Assembly: GCF_016785085.1 (NCBI RefSeq)
Contig: NZ_JAENHO010000004.1
Location: 186,001 to 250,000, forward strand
Origin: Paractinoplanes lichenicola
Lineage (GTDB): Bacteria; Actinomycetota; Actinomycetes; Mycobacteriales; Micromonosporaceae
Reading direction: 5' to 3'
DNA length: 64,000 nt
In this document: piece after piece, positions 1 to 8,857 of the stretch
How positions within the stretch are numbered: position 1 is the stretch's first letter
Layout of the letters: every line of letters starts with the position of its first letter
Made by a program: the position numbers and the translations under genes
Notes under the pieces: model-generated
What the model saw: only the letters and a program-made list of their open reading frames with translations
Told to the model about the DNA's origin: nothing
Databases searched by the model: none

Positions 1-578
1 ACTTGTCGGATCCCGAGGTGGCGCGCGGCGTCGTCGAGAGTGCCACGGCCGAGCTGGGTGGGATCGACGTGCTCGTCAACAATGCCGCCGTCGCGCCGAG
101 CGACGCCAACCGCCACAAGATCGACGACATCCCGTACGAGGAATGGCAGCGCACCTGGCGCACGATGATCGACGTCGACCTGCTCGGAGCGGCGAACGTG
201 ACGTACCTGGTGGCCCGCCAGATGATCGACCGGCGGTCCGGGGGCAGCATCGTCAACGTCGGCTCGCGCGGGGCGTATCGCGGCGAGCCCGACTTCCCGG
301 CGTACGGGGCCGCGAAGGCCGCCCTGCACGCGTTCGGCCAGTCGATGGCGATCGCGCTGGCCCCGTACGGGATCGCCGTCACCTCGGTGGCGCCCGGCTT
401 CGTCGGCACCGAGCGCCAGCAAGACAAGATCGACGACCGGGTACGCGGTCAGAGCCCGTTCGGCCGGGTCGGCGCCCCCGAGGAGGTGGCGGCGGCCGTG
501 CTGCACCTGGCCTCGCCCGAGGCGGTCTGGTCGTCGGGGGCCGTGCTCGACCTCAACGGAGCGTCCTACCTGCGGTAA
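1..578 (+). CDS. SDR-family oxidoreductase, 5' end cut by window
   Basis: C-terminal part of a short-chain dehydrogenase/reductase (Rossmann fold, NAD(P)-dependent). The reading frame is open from the window edge, so the glycine-rich cofactor loop lies outside. Visible are the NNA motif (VLVNNAAVAP), the catalytic Tyr/Lys signature as YGAAK, an upstream Ser (NVGSRG) and the post-catalytic PG motif (SVAPGFVGTE). The tail (SSGAVLDLNG) is typical of FabG-like classical SDRs. The substrate cannot be told. The next gene starts about 75 bp downstream on the same strand. Confidence 0.9.
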   Translation, partial: LSDPEVARGVVESATAELGGIDVLVNNAAVAPSDANRHKIDDIPYEEWQRTWRTMIDVDLLGAANVTYLVARQMIDRRSGGSIVNVGSRGAYRGEPDFPAYGAAKAALHAFGQSMAIALAPYGIAVTSVAPGFVGTERQQDKIDDRVRGQSPFGRVGAPEEVAAAVLHLASPEAVWSSGAVLDLNGASYLR

Positions 579-652
579 CGACACTTCTCGATGACTCGGG
601 TATGTTCGGCGAGGCGACGAGGAAACAAACTTTCACATTTACGGGGGCCCGG

Positions 653-2062
653 ATGTCTGCTGCGGACCGTTTCGCCCTGTTGTCGACAGCCGAGCCGCCC
701 AGCGGTCAGCGGGTGCTGTTCGAGCGGGCCGTCGTGCTCGGCGGCAGCATCGCGGGCCTGATGGCGGCGCGGGTCCTCAGTGACCACGCCGAACAGGTGC
801 TGATCATCGAGCGGGACGACCTGGCCGAGCTCGACGCGCCCGACGACCAGATCGCCGCCGACCCGGCCGGCGCCGTCGCCCCGCGGCCGGGCGTGCCGCA
901 GGGCAGCCAGGTGCACGCGCTGCTGCCCTCGGGGCTCACCCAGCTCGAGCGCTTCTTCCCCGGGTTCGTCGACGAGGCCCTGGCCGCCGGCGCCGTCAAC
1001 CCGCCGCCCGGCACGAGCCACTTCTACATGGACGGCAAGCTGCGCGACGAGCCCCCGACCGGCCCGGCCGCGCAGGCCCTCATCTCGAGCCGGCCCTTCC
1101 TCGAGGCGCTGATCCGCCATCGCGTCCTGGGGCTGGCCAACGTGCGTACGGTGAAGGGCCGTGCCGAGGGTTTGATCTTGCATGGCGAGGCGGTGGCCGG
1201 CGTGCGCCACAGCGACGGCCGGGAGGAAAAGGCCGACTTCGTCGTCGACGCCACCGGGCGCTCCAGCCGGCTCGGCGACTGGCTCGAGGGGCACGGCTTC
1301 GCCAAGCCGCCGATGCAGCGGATGGGCATCAAGCTCAACTATGCGACGGCCCTGTTCCACCGCCCGGCCGACGCCGCGGTGTGGACGTGCATCTCGATCG
1401 CCAACCCGGGCCCGGGCAAGGTGGCGCGGATCGGCGGCTACACCCCGATCGAGGGCGACCGCTGGACGGTGCTGGTCTCCGGCTACGACGACGACCGGCC
1501 CGGCCGCGACGCGAGCGAGTTCCGGCAGCGCTGCGTCGACGACTTCCCGCCCGAGTTCGGCGCGGTGGCGACCACGGCCGCGCAGGTCGGCGACGTCATC
1601 ACCTACCACCAGGCCGACAGCCGGCGCCGCGACTTCCACAAGCTGACCCGCTTCCCGGCCCGCCTGATCGCGGCCGGCGACGCCGTGGCCTCGTTCAACC
1701 CCGTCTACGGGCAGGGGATGACCTCGGCCACCCTGCACGCCTCGGCGCTGTCGGAATACCTGCGCGGCGGGCCCGACCTGGCCAAGCCGGCCCTGTCCTA
1801 CTTCCAGGACGTCAAGGTGATCGTGGACGCGGCCTGGCAGGTCTCGACGATGGCCGACCTGGCGCTGCCGCACGTCGACGGGCCCTACCCCAAGGGTTAC
1901 AAGGCGATCCAGTGGGTCACCGGCCTGATCTTCAAGGCGTCCATGCGCGACCAGTCGATCAACCAGCGGCTCGGCCAGGTCACCACGATGCTCGAGCATC
2001 CAAGCGCGCTGGCCCAGCCCCGATTCCTGCTGCGGGCGCTAGCTATCGGCGCTCGAGCCTGA
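653..2062 (+). CDS. FAD-dependent monooxygenase/epoxidase-like protein
   Basis: About 469 residues. An N-terminal FAD-binding Rossmann motif (VVLGGSIAGLMAARVL) is followed by the GVPQGSQVHALL segment seen in squalene-epoxidase-like and polyether-epoxidase-like actinomycete flavoproteins. The second FAD motif is AAGDAVASFNPVYGQGM. A DATGRSS segment fits the group A monooxygenase fold. I chose ATG 653 because the protein then begins just before the flavin motif; an in-frame ATG at 602 is possible. The last 24 bp overlap the convergent flavoprotein gene. The substrate is unknown. Confidence 0.85.
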   Translation: MSAADRFALLSTAEPPSGQRVLFERAVVLGGSIAGLMAARVLSDHAEQVLIIERDDLAELDAPDDQIAADPAGAVAPRPGVPQGSQVHALLPSGLTQLERFFPGFVDEALAAGAVNPPPGTSHFYMDGKLRDEPPTGPAAQALISSRPFLEALIRHRVLGLANVRTVKGRAEGLILHGEAVAGVRHSDGREEKADFVVDATGRSSRLGDWLEGHGFAKPPMQRMGIKLNYATALFHRPADAAVWTCISIANPGPGKVARIGGYTPIEGDRWTVLVSGYDDDRPGRDASEFRQRCVDDFPPEFGAVATTAAQVGDVITYHQADSRRRDFHKLTRFPARLIAAGDAVASFNPVYGQGMTSATLHASALSEYLRGGPDLAKPALSYFQDVKVIVDAAWQVSTMADLALPHVDGPYPKGYKAIQWVTGLIFKASMRDQSINQRLGQVTTMLEHPSALAQPRFLLRALAIGARA

Positions 2063-3175
2063 AGTGACCCACTCGCGGCCGAACCAGCGACGGATGCGGT
2101 CGGCGCCGAACGCCGTCTTGTCCGCCGCCAGGTCGGTCGACGGGCCGATCAGGCTGCCCACCGGGCGCTGACCCGCCACGAACTTGACGTCGACCTTGGC
2201 CACCCGGTCGCCGCCGAACTCGAGGTAGCAGACGCCACGCCCGTCGTACTCGGCGTCCCTGACCTTGCCGATGATCCGCTGAGCGACCACCGCGGCCTGG
2301 CCCTCGGCGAAGACCCCGGCCTTGGGCGTGCCGACGCTGGTCACGTCGCCCACGGCGTACACCCCGGGGAAGGCGGTCTCGAGCGTCAGCGGGTTGACCG
2401 GGATCCAGCCGTCGACGGTCAGGTTCGCCACGGCCCGCGGGGCTCGATGGACTGGCACACCGAGGAAAAGATCGTACGGAATCTCGGTGTCATCACTCAG
2501 CGTGGCAACTTTGCGCTCCGCGTCGAGCCCGCGCACCAGTCGCTCCGGCACCCACGTGATCCCGCGCTCGGCGAAGGCGGCCAGCACGGCGGCCGACGCG
2601 TCGGGTGACGGCGGAATCGGGGTGCCGAGCGGCATGACCAGCGTGATCTCACACGGCCGGCCGCGCGCGGTCAGATACTCGTACGCGAGAAGGGCTGTCT
2701 CACTGGGCGCCGGCGGACACTTGAACGGCGTCGACGTGACCGCGACGACGACCCGGCCGCCGGGGAAGTCCCGGAGCCGCGCTGCCGACGCGAAGGCACC
2801 CTCCACGGTGTAGAACTCGTTACCGGCCAGCCCCGGCGTCGCCTCCGGATGCAGATCGGCGCCGAGGGCCACCACCAGCACGTCCGCCTCGAACTGCCCG
2901 GCGCTCGTCTCGACCCGCTTCGCCTCGGGATCGATCGCGGTGACCTCGGCGCTGACGAACCGGACGCCCGGGTTCACCATGTCGACGTACCGGTGCAGCA
3001 CCTGCTCGGGCCGCGAGCGACCGAACATGACGTCCAGCTTCGAGAACCCGAAGACGAAACCCTCGGACTTGTCGATCAAAGTGAGCTCGACGTCGTCGCC
3101 CAGTTCCGCCGCCACCGTCGTCGCCAGTTCCAGCCCGCCGAACCCCGCCCCGAGCACCACCACGCGCGTCGTCAC
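2039..3175 (-). CDS. FAD/NAD(P)-dependent oxidoreductase, sulfide:quinone-reductase-like
   Basis: 378 residues with a GTG start. The N-terminal dinucleotide fold (VVVLGAGFGGLELA) binds FAD, and the second nucleotide-binding half is in the middle. The C-terminal FAD contact is GVYAVGDVTSVGTPKAGVFA, as in type II NADH dehydrogenase/SQR flavoproteins. The FGFSKLDVMFG segment is typical of a soluble SQR-like subgroup. No membrane helix was seen. It is divergent from the NmrA-like gene at 3272 across a perfect palindrome, so both may share one regulator. The electron acceptor is unknown. Confidence 0.8.
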   Translation of the reverse strand: MTTRVVVLGAGFGGLELATTVAAELGDDVELTLIDKSEGFVFGFSKLDVMFGRSRPEQVLHRYVDMVNPGVRFVSAEVTAIDPEAKRVETSAGQFEADVLVVALGADLHPEATPGLAGNEFYTVEGAFASAARLRDFPGGRVVVAVTSTPFKCPPAPSETALLAYEYLTARGRPCEITLVMPLGTPIPPSPDASAAVLAAFAERGITWVPERLVRGLDAERKVATLSDDTEIPYDLFLGVPVHRAPRAVANLTVDGWIPVNPLTLETAFPGVYAVGDVTSVGTPKAGVFAEGQAAVVAQRIIGKVRDAEYDGRGVCYLEFGGDRVAKVDVKFVAGQRPVGSLIGPSTDLAADKTAFGADRIRRWFGREWVTSGSSADS

Positions 3176-3201
3176 GCCCGGAGACTAGCCGCGCTGTGGC
3201 C

Positions 3202-3220
3202 CGTGACACACGGTGTCACG
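3202..3220. promoter_or_regulatory. 19-bp perfect palindrome, probable operator
   Basis: CGTGACAC-ACG-GTGTCACG: 8-bp perfect arms around a 3-bp centre. It lies in the 96-bp gap between the divergent genes starting at 3175 (minus) and 3272 (plus). The size and symmetry fit a dimeric repressor site (TetR or MarR type), but no regulator gene is adjacent. Confidence 0.65.
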
Positions 3221-3271
3221 TTCGCTTTCACCCCCTCGTCCCTGCCATGAACACGGACGGCCGAGCGAAGG

Positions 3272-3994
3272 ATGGACACAATGAGGATGGCGGTTGCCGG
3301 CGGAACCGGCTGGGTCGGCAAGCTGGTGGTCGAGCGGGCACGGGCGGCCGGTCACGAGGTCGTGGTGATCTCGCGGTCGAACGGCGTCGACCTGACCACC
3401 GGCGCGGGTCTCGACGAGGCGTTGCGGGGCGTCGACGCGGTGATCGACGTGACCAACATCGAGACGTTGAGCGGCAAGACGGCCGGCGCGTTCTTCGAGA
3501 CGGCCACACGCACCCTGTTGGCGGCGGAAGAGCGTTCCCTCGTACGTCACCACGTGGTGCTGTCGATCGTCGGTGTCGACCGGGTCGACTCGGGCTACTA
3601 CGCGGCCAAGCGCCTGCAGGAGAAGCTCGCGCTCGACGGCCCGATCCCGGCCACCGTGCTGCGGGCGACCCAGTTCCACGAGTTCGCCGCCCAGATGCTC
3701 GAGCGCGTGCCCGGACCGGTCAAGATCGTGCCGTCGATGCTGACCCGGCCGGTCGCCGCCGCCGATGTCGCAACCGAGCTCGTACGGCTGGCCGAAGGCC
3801 CCGCCCAGGGCTTGGCGACCGATCTGGCCGGCCCCGAGGTGCTCAAAATGTCGGCCATGGTGCGCCGCCTGGCCAAGGGCAAGCTGGTGCTCACGGTGCC
3901 GGCCGGGCGCGCGATGGCAGGCGGCGGGCTGCTCCCGGCGGGCGACTTCCACCGCGGCGAGATCACGTTCGACGAGTGGGTGGCGGCCCGATGA
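3272..3994 (+). CDS. NmrA-like / SDR-superfamily NAD(P)-binding protein
   Basis: 240 residues. The extended/atypical SDR glycine motif (VAGGTGWVGKLVVE) is at the N terminus. There is no YxxxK pair in the standard place, and the YYAAKRLQEKL stretch resembles NmrA/TMR-type reductases that act as redox sensors or quinone/flavin reductases. ATG 3272 was chosen; ATG 3281 has an AAGGA about 10 bp upstream and is an alternative. The stop overlaps the next start (ATGA), so the two are probably translated together. Confidence 0.8.
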   Translation: MDTMRMAVAGGTGWVGKLVVERARAAGHEVVVISRSNGVDLTTGAGLDEALRGVDAVIDVTNIETLSGKTAGAFFETATRTLLAAEERSLVRHHVVLSIVGVDRVDSGYYAAKRLQEKLALDGPIPATVLRATQFHEFAAQMLERVPGPVKIVPSMLTRPVAAADVATELVRLAEGPAQGLATDLAGPEVLKMSAMVRRLAKGKLVLTVPAGRAMAGGGLLPAGDFHRGEITFDEWVAAR

Positions 3995-4407
3995 AACGCT
4001 GGGCGGTGCTGATCCTCGCGGTGTCGGCCGCGGTCGTCGGGGTGTGGGCGGCCGCGTTCCCGGTGTCGTTCTACACCGACTTCCCCGCCCCCGGCCGTCA
4101 CTGGGTGTCGACGCTGGGTCCCTACAGCGAACATCTCGTACGCGATGTGGGCGCCCTCTATCTGGCCCTGCTGGTGCTGAGCGTGTGGGCCTGGCGCCGC
4201 CCCACCCCCGACGCCATGCGGGTCACCGGGGGAGCGTGGCTGATCTTCAACTCGATCCACTTCCTGTGGCACATGCTGCACCTCGAGATGTTCCCGACCA
4301 TCGACAAGATCGGGAACGCGGTGGCCCTGGGTGGTGTGCTCGCGCTGTCGATCATGCTGCTGCTTCCCGATAGAGTCACTCCTCGTGGCGGCAGAGATCA
4401 TCAGTGA
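3991..4407 (+). CDS. Small integral membrane protein, unknown function
   Basis: 138 residues and about four hydrophobic helices: an N-terminal segment after MKRW, a second (ALYLALLVLSVWAW), a third around WLIFNSIHFLWHML, and a last (VALGGVLALSIMLLL). The loop HFLWHMLHLEMF is His-rich and could sit near a membrane face. ATG 3991 overlaps the TGA of the NmrA-like gene by 4 bp, and its 3' end overlaps the crotonase start by 23 bp. This suggests one transcript with the flanking genes. No function is assigned. Confidence 0.75.
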   Translation: MKRWAVLILAVSAAVVGVWAAAFPVSFYTDFPAPGRHWVSTLGPYSEHLVRDVGALYLALLVLSVWAWRRPTPDAMRVTGGAWLIFNSIHFLWHMLHLEMFPTIDKIGNAVALGGVLALSIMLLLPDRVTPRGGRDHQ

Positions 4408-5158
4408 GGTCCGCGACGGCGTCGGCTGGGTCACCATGAGCAACCCGGCCCGCCGTAACGCGTTGTCGACGGCGATGCTGGCCTCGCTGGCGACGACCGT
4501 CCGCGATTTCGACACCGCTTCCCCCGTACGCACCATCGTGCTGCGCGGCGCGGGCGAGACGTTCACCGCCGGGGCCGACATCAGCGAGTTCGCCGCCCAC
4601 CACGACTCGGCCGGCGCCCGCGAGACGTGGGAACAGGCGCTGACCGGCCTGTTCGAGACGCTGAGCGGCCTGACCACGCCACTGATCGCGATGATCCAGG
4701 GCCCGTGCATCGGCGCGGGCATGGCCCTGGCGTTGAGCGCCGACATCCGCGTCGCCGCCGAGGGCAGCAAATTCGCCATCCCCGCGGCCCGCCTCGGCAT
4801 CGGCTACCCGTACGAACTGGCCCAGACCCTCGTCCACGTCGTCGGCCCCGCCAACGCGAGCGAGATGCTCTTCACCGCCCGGACCTACACCGACACGGAA
4901 GCCCTGGCCGCAGGCCTGATCAACCGCCTGGTCCCCGCACCCGCCCTCGAACCCGACGTGCTCCGCACCGCCTCAGCGATCGCCGCGAACGCCCCCCTCG
5001 CCGTACGCGCCGCCAAGGCCTCGATCAAGGCCGCCGCCCACCCCGCCCTGGCGCCCCGGGCCCAGCAACTGATCGCCTCCACCACCGGCTCACACGACGA
5101 GTTCGAAGGACAACGCGCCTTCATGGAACGCCGCCCACCCTCCTTCGAGGGCCGCTAA
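4385..5158 (+). CDS. Enoyl-CoA hydratase/isomerase (crotonase) family protein
   Basis: About 257 residues from GTG 4385. Crotonase landmarks are the SNPARRNALS N-terminal strand, the first oxyanion-hole segment (FTAGADISEF) and the second oxyanion loop (IQGPCIGAGMALALSADIRVA), followed by the PAARLGIGYP stretch. The C-terminal helices look complete. It probably acts on an acyl-CoA thioester in fatty-acid or aromatic catabolism; the residues seen do not separate hydratase from isomerase. GTG was chosen because upstream in-frame sequence is coding for the overlapping membrane protein in another frame. Confidence 0.9.
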   Translation: MAAEIISEVRDGVGWVTMSNPARRNALSTAMLASLATTVRDFDTASPVRTIVLRGAGETFTAGADISEFAAHHDSAGARETWEQALTGLFETLSGLTTPLIAMIQGPCIGAGMALALSADIRVAAEGSKFAIPAARLGIGYPYELAQTLVHVVGPANASEMLFTARTYTDTEALAAGLINRLVPAPALEPDVLRTASAIAANAPLAVRAAKASIKAAAHPALAPRAQQLIASTTGSHDEFEGQRAFMERRPPSFEGR

Positions 5159-5545
5159 CCCCTCCACCCCGCCAGCCCTCATCCCGCCCAGCGCCGCACT
5201 TCCCCTCGCCCTCCCGCGCCGCGTCCACCTCGCCCCTCCGCGCCGCGCTCATCCCTCGCCACTCCGTGCCGTGCCCTCCCTCGTTATTCCGCGCCGCGTC
5301 CACCCCGCGCCCAGCACCACCCCTCACTACTCCCCGCCCCGTCCAACCTGCGCCACTCCACGCCGCGTCTGCCCTGCGCCACTCCGCGCCGCGTTTACCA
5401 CGCGCCACTCCACGCGGCGCTCATCCTCGCCACTCCGGGCCGGACCCCTCCCCGTCGCCACTCCGCCCCTTCCCTCCGCCACTCCGCGCCCCGTCCACCT
5501 TTCGCCACTCCGCGCCGCGGCCTTCCCTCGCCACCCCGCTCGCCG
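5159..5545. repeat. Degenerate ~26-bp minisatellite in a gene-free stretch
   Basis: The 539 bp between the crotonase stop and the chitinase start hold a pyrimidine-rich degenerate tandem repeat. The core CGCCACTCCGCGCCGCGTC recurs at 5351, 5377, 5403, 5428, 5456, 5477, 5503 and 5529, with steps of mostly 25-28 bp and one of 21. Upstream copies from about 5200 are more decayed. The proline/arginine-rich reading frames across it on both strands follow the repeat and do not look like genes. From 5560 the sequence turns AT-rich, which is the chitinase promoter region. Confidence 0.8.
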
Positions 5546-5613
5546 CGCGCGTTGCCCTTTCCGTGGCTCGCGATATCGGGCCAGACTTTTATCACGCTGT
5601 ATATTGACGACTG

Positions 5614-5630
5614 TTAGTAAATCTTCCTAA
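5614..5630. promoter_or_regulatory. AT-rich inverted repeat upstream of chitinase
   Basis: TTAGTAA-ATC-TTCCTAA, arms matching at 6 of 7 positions, 68 bp before the chitinase ATG in an AT-rich pocket unlike its GC-rich surroundings. Its position suggests an operator or core-promoter element for the secreted chitinase. The regulator is unknown. Confidence 0.5.
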
Positions 5631-5697
5631 TCTTTGTGGGCCCGAAGTCATCCCCACGGCGCAACCCCCGCGCCGGACACGAAGGGTCACCATCCCC

Positions 5698-7074
5698 ATG
5701 GCCATCAGAAAGAGCCGCTGGACTGCGGCCGCCGCGGCGTGCGCGGTCGCCGCCGTCGGCACGATCACCGCCCTTGCCGTCCAGGCGCCGTCCCAGGCGG
5801 CCGTCCTGCCCAACGGCTTCAAGAGCGTCGGCTACATGCCGTCGTGGGCCGGCAGCGTCACGAGCATTCAGTACTCGAAGCTGACCCACATCAACTATTC
5901 GTTCGCGCTCCCCAATGCGAACGGCACCCTCCAGCCGATCGAGAACACGTCGAAGCTCCAGCAGCTCGTCACGCTCGGCCACCAGAACAACGTCAAGGTC
6001 TCGCTGGCCATCGGCGGCTGGAACGACGGCAACGACTCCGCCTTCGAGTCGCTCGCCGCCAGCTCCGGCACCCGTACGGCGTTCGTCACCAACGTCATGA
6101 ACACCGTGCGCCAGTACGGGCTCGACGGCGTCGACATCGACTGGGAATACCCGGACCCGGGCGCCTCCGGCAACAACTACACGGCCCTGATGCAGCAGCT
6201 CAGCACGGCCCTGCACAACGAGGGCAAGCTGCTCACCGCCGCGGTCGTCAGTGAGGGCGGCACCGCCAACGGCGTCCAGCCGGCCGTGTTCGGCTACGTC
6301 GACTGGCTCAACATCATGGCGTACGACGGTGGGTCGCCCCACGCCAACTACGACTGGGCCATCGCCTCGGCCAACTTCTGGAAGAACCGGGGTCTGCCCA
6401 AGGCCAAGACCGTGCTCGGGGTGCCGTTCTACAGCCGGCCCGGCTACCTGACGTACGCGCAACTGGTCGCCCAGGACCCGGCCAACGCCAACCGCGACTG
6501 CACGCCCAGCGGCGAGTGCTACAACGGCCTGCCCACGATCCGCCGCAAGACCCAGTGGGCGCTGGCCAACGCCGGCGGCATCATGAACTGGGAGCTCTCG
6601 CAGGACGCAACCGGCGCGAACTCGCTGGTCAGCGCCATCTACGAGACCGTGATGAACGGCGGCGGGGGCCCCACGACCCCGCCGCCGTCGGGCCGCACCG
6701 GCCGCATCACCGGCGTCGCCGGCAAGTGCGTCGACATCAACGCCGCGAACAGCGCCAACGGCACTGCCGTGCAGCTCTACGACTGCAACGGCACCAACGC
6801 CCAGAACTGGACCGTAGGCACCGACGGCACGATCCGCGGCCTGGGCAAGTGCCTCGACGTGGCGGCGGCCGGCACCGCGAACGGCACGCTGGTGCAGATC
6901 TACGACTGCAACGGCACCGGCGCCCAGCAGTGGCAGTCCCAGTCGAACGGGACGCTGCGCAACCCCACCAGCGGCCGCTGCCTCGACGCCTCGAACAACA
7001 GCTCCGCCAACGGCACCCGCCTGCAAATCTGGGACTGCGGCACCGGCGCCAACCAACGCTGGACCCTCCCCTGA
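5698..7074 (+). CDS. Secreted GH18 chitinase with C-terminal ricin-B lectin domain
   Basis: 458 residues. The Sec signal peptide has a KSR n-region, an Ala-rich core and a likely cleavage after PSQAA near residue 36. A GH18 barrel follows, with the SLAIGGWN strand and the catalytic DGVDIDWEYP motif; the acid/base Glu is about residue 150. A Gly/Pro/Thr linker (GGGGPTTPPPSG) leads to a ricin-type beta-trefoil at about 325-458 with three QxW repeats (QNW, QQW, QRW). It should hydrolyse chitin or related beta-1,4-GlcNAc polymers outside the cell, with the trefoil binding carbohydrate. It appears to be monocistronic, with its own AT-rich promoter and a downstream hairpin. Confidence 0.95.
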   Translation: MAIRKSRWTAAAAACAVAAVGTITALAVQAPSQAAVLPNGFKSVGYMPSWAGSVTSIQYSKLTHINYSFALPNANGTLQPIENTSKLQQLVTLGHQNNVKVSLAIGGWNDGNDSAFESLAASSGTRTAFVTNVMNTVRQYGLDGVDIDWEYPDPGASGNNYTALMQQLSTALHNEGKLLTAAVVSEGGTANGVQPAVFGYVDWLNIMAYDGGSPHANYDWAIASANFWKNRGLPKAKTVLGVPFYSRPGYLTYAQLVAQDPANANRDCTPSGECYNGLPTIRRKTQWALANAGGIMNWELSQDATGANSLVSAIYETVMNGGGGPTTPPPSGRTGRITGVAGKCVDINAANSANGTAVQLYDCNGTNAQNWTVGTDGTIRGLGKCLDVAAAGTANGTLVQIYDCNGTGAQQWQSQSNGTLRNPTSGRCLDASNNSSANGTRLQIWDCGTGANQRWTLP

Positions 7075-7103
7075 GTATCGCTCCGCCTGTTTTCTGATCG
7101 CTC

Positions 7104-7128
7104 GGCCCGTCCCCTCGTGGGGCGGGCC
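7104..7128 (+). terminator. GC-rich hairpin after chitinase
   Basis: A 10-bp stem (GGCCCGTCCC with GGGGCGGGCC, one G-T pair) and a 5-nt loop, 29 bp past the chitinase stop. No long T-tract follows, as is usual for actinomycete terminators. Confidence 0.7.
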
Positions 7129-7262
7129 GCGCTTCGTTCGGGTTAGGCCGCTCGGGCGTCCGCTGGCGGGCGACTGACCGGCCGCATGGCGGTCGGCATC
7201 ATCGCTCGCATGCCCTATCGCGTATCCGACCGCGACGTATCCGGCACCGTCAACAAGACCCC

Positions 7263-8225
7263 ATGCCCGTCGTGGCTTGGGTGATGACGTCCGCGGCGTG
7301 CGCCGCCGCGGCCTGGGGTATCTCCGACTTCCTTGCCGGCCTGCTGGCCCGCCGTCTACCGATCGTCACCATCCTCGTCTGGTCAAAAGTCGCCGCCATG
7401 CTGCTGGCCGTGGTGGCCGCCGCCGTCTGGACCACCCCGCCCGCGACCGGCCCCCGCCTCTGGCTCGGCGTCCTGGCCGGCCTCGTCGGCCTCCCGGCGA
7501 TGGGCCTGCTCTACCGAGCCATGCGCGACGGCTCCCTGGCCGTGGTCGCCCCTGTAGCCGCAATCGCCGCCCTGGTCCCCGTGGCCTGGGGCCTCCTGCA
7601 CGGTGACCGCCTGAGCCTCTTCGCCACCTTGGGCATCGCGGCCGGCCTGGCCGGAGCCACCCTCGCCAGCTGGCCCGTGCCCGGCACACCCCAACGCCGC
7701 ACCCAGCACTCAGCCAACCTGTGCGCGCTCGGAGCCGCCCTCGGCTTCGGCATCTACTTCGTACTCCTGCACGAGGCCGCCACCGCGGACCAGTTCTGGT
7801 CGGTCGCCTACGCCCGCATAACCGAGGGCCTGGCCGCCCTGCTCTTCCTCCTCACTACCGCCCGTCGCCGGTCCCCAACCCGCAAGCCATCGGAAGCCTC
7901 CGCCGCAACGCCCACTTCCCGAAACTCCGCACTATTTACCTCCGCCCCTGATCGCGCCGCAGTGCACTCCTCTCGCACGACCCGTCTCGGACTCGGCGCC
8001 CGCAGTGCCATTCCGATCTTCATCGTGGGCGCCACCGACGCCCTGGCCGACGCCGCCTTCATCACGGCGGCCGCCGCCGCGCTGGCCCCCGCCGCCGTCG
8101 TCGCCTCGCTCTACCCGGCGGTGACGCTGATGCTCAACCGCTCGCTGCTCCGAGAACGCTTGCACACCGTCCACCTTTACGGCGTGCTGGCCGCCCTGTT
8201 CGCGGTCGCCTGCCTGGCCCGCTGA
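7263..8225 (+). CDS. EamA/DMT-family membrane transporter
   Basis: 320 residues with about ten hydrophobic helices in two EamA-like halves. The first half ends around residue 140. The halves are joined by a hydrophilic Ser/Thr/Arg-rich loop near residues 198-240 that is long for the family. This fold exports small metabolites or amino acids; the substrate cannot be inferred. Its last 49 bp overlap the 3' end of the convergent DUF2269-like gene. Confidence 0.85.
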   Translation: MPVVAWVMTSAACAAAAWGISDFLAGLLARRLPIVTILVWSKVAAMLLAVVAAAVWTTPPATGPRLWLGVLAGLVGLPAMGLLYRAMRDGSLAVVAPVAAIAALVPVAWGLLHGDRLSLFATLGIAAGLAGATLASWPVPGTPQRRTQHSANLCALGAALGFGIYFVLLHEAATADQFWSVAYARITEGLAALLFLLTTARRRSPTRKPSEASAATPTSRNSALFTSAPDRAAVHSSRTTRLGLGARSAIPIFIVGATDALADAAFITAAAAALAPAAVVASLYPAVTLMLNRSLLRERLHTVHLYGVLAALFAVACLAR

Positions 8226-8749
8226 TCCACTCGGTCTCCCGCCCGCGGCGGCGTGTTGAGGCGTGTGCGTCGCACGCGGCCCCACGGCTTGTAGACCGAG
8301 AGCACCGTGGCCAGGCTGAGCAACGTCAGCGACACGATCGGCGGCATGATCAGGCTGCTGACGTCGTGCGAGACCGTCTCGCCGGCGGACAGGCGGGCCC
8401 CGAACTCGGCGATGCCGGGCATGCCGGGCCGCAGCAGCACCAGGATCAGCGTGCACAGCATGACGTTCAGCACCAGCTTGACGCCGACCCACCAGTAGCG
8501 GATCAGGCCCCACTTCGTGCCCAGTCCCAGCACCAGCCCGGTGATCAAGCAGACCAGCCCGGACGTCAGCATCGGCCACACAACGAACGTGCCCAGCGCC
8601 TGATAGGCCAGCCCACGCCGGGCGGGATCGTCGCTCAGCCCACCGATGCCCACCAGCACCGCCACCACCACGTCGATGCCGATCCACGCCCCGGCCGAGA
8701 CGATGTGCAGCACGAGCCAGAGCTTGCGATGCGCGGGTCCCAAAGTCAT
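8177..8749 (-). CDS. DUF2269-like integral membrane protein
   Basis: About 190 residues from ATG 8749 (MTLGPAHRKLWL). There are four or five helices: LVLHIVSAGAWIGIDVVVAV, a central pair around TSGLVCLITGLVLG, then LVLNVMLCTLILVLL and a C-terminal segment (IVSLTLLSLATVLSVY). The HxxSAGxWxG start resembles DUF2269/CopD-like helical bundles. Function is unknown. An in-frame extension to 8848 adds an Arg-rich tail that looks non-coding, so the internal ATG is preferred. It is divergent from the sensor kinase gene at 8858. Confidence 0.7.
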   Translation of the reverse strand: MTLGPAHRKLWLVLHIVSAGAWIGIDVVVAVLVGIGGLSDDPARRGLAYQALGTFVVWPMLTSGLVCLITGLVLGLGTKWGLIRYWWVGVKLVLNVMLCTLILVLLRPGMPGIAEFGARLSAGETVSHDVSSLIMPPIVSLTLLSLATVLSVYKPWGRVRRTRLNTPPRAGDRVDQRARQATANRAASTP

Positions 8750-8857
8750 GAGCCCAGCTTGCTCGACGATCGGTCGCGGATCGTCGGGCTCGGAGCGGCT
8801 TCGCACGTACGCCCTCCGACGTACACACCTGCCCCGCGCCCATGGCACCGTGAGAAC

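Noticed and set aside
4627..5607. Long plus-strand open frame across the crotonase gene and the 26-bp repeat
   Set aside because: It is a shadow of the crotonase in another frame, continued as Pro/Arg-rich repeat peptide; no ribosome site or domain.
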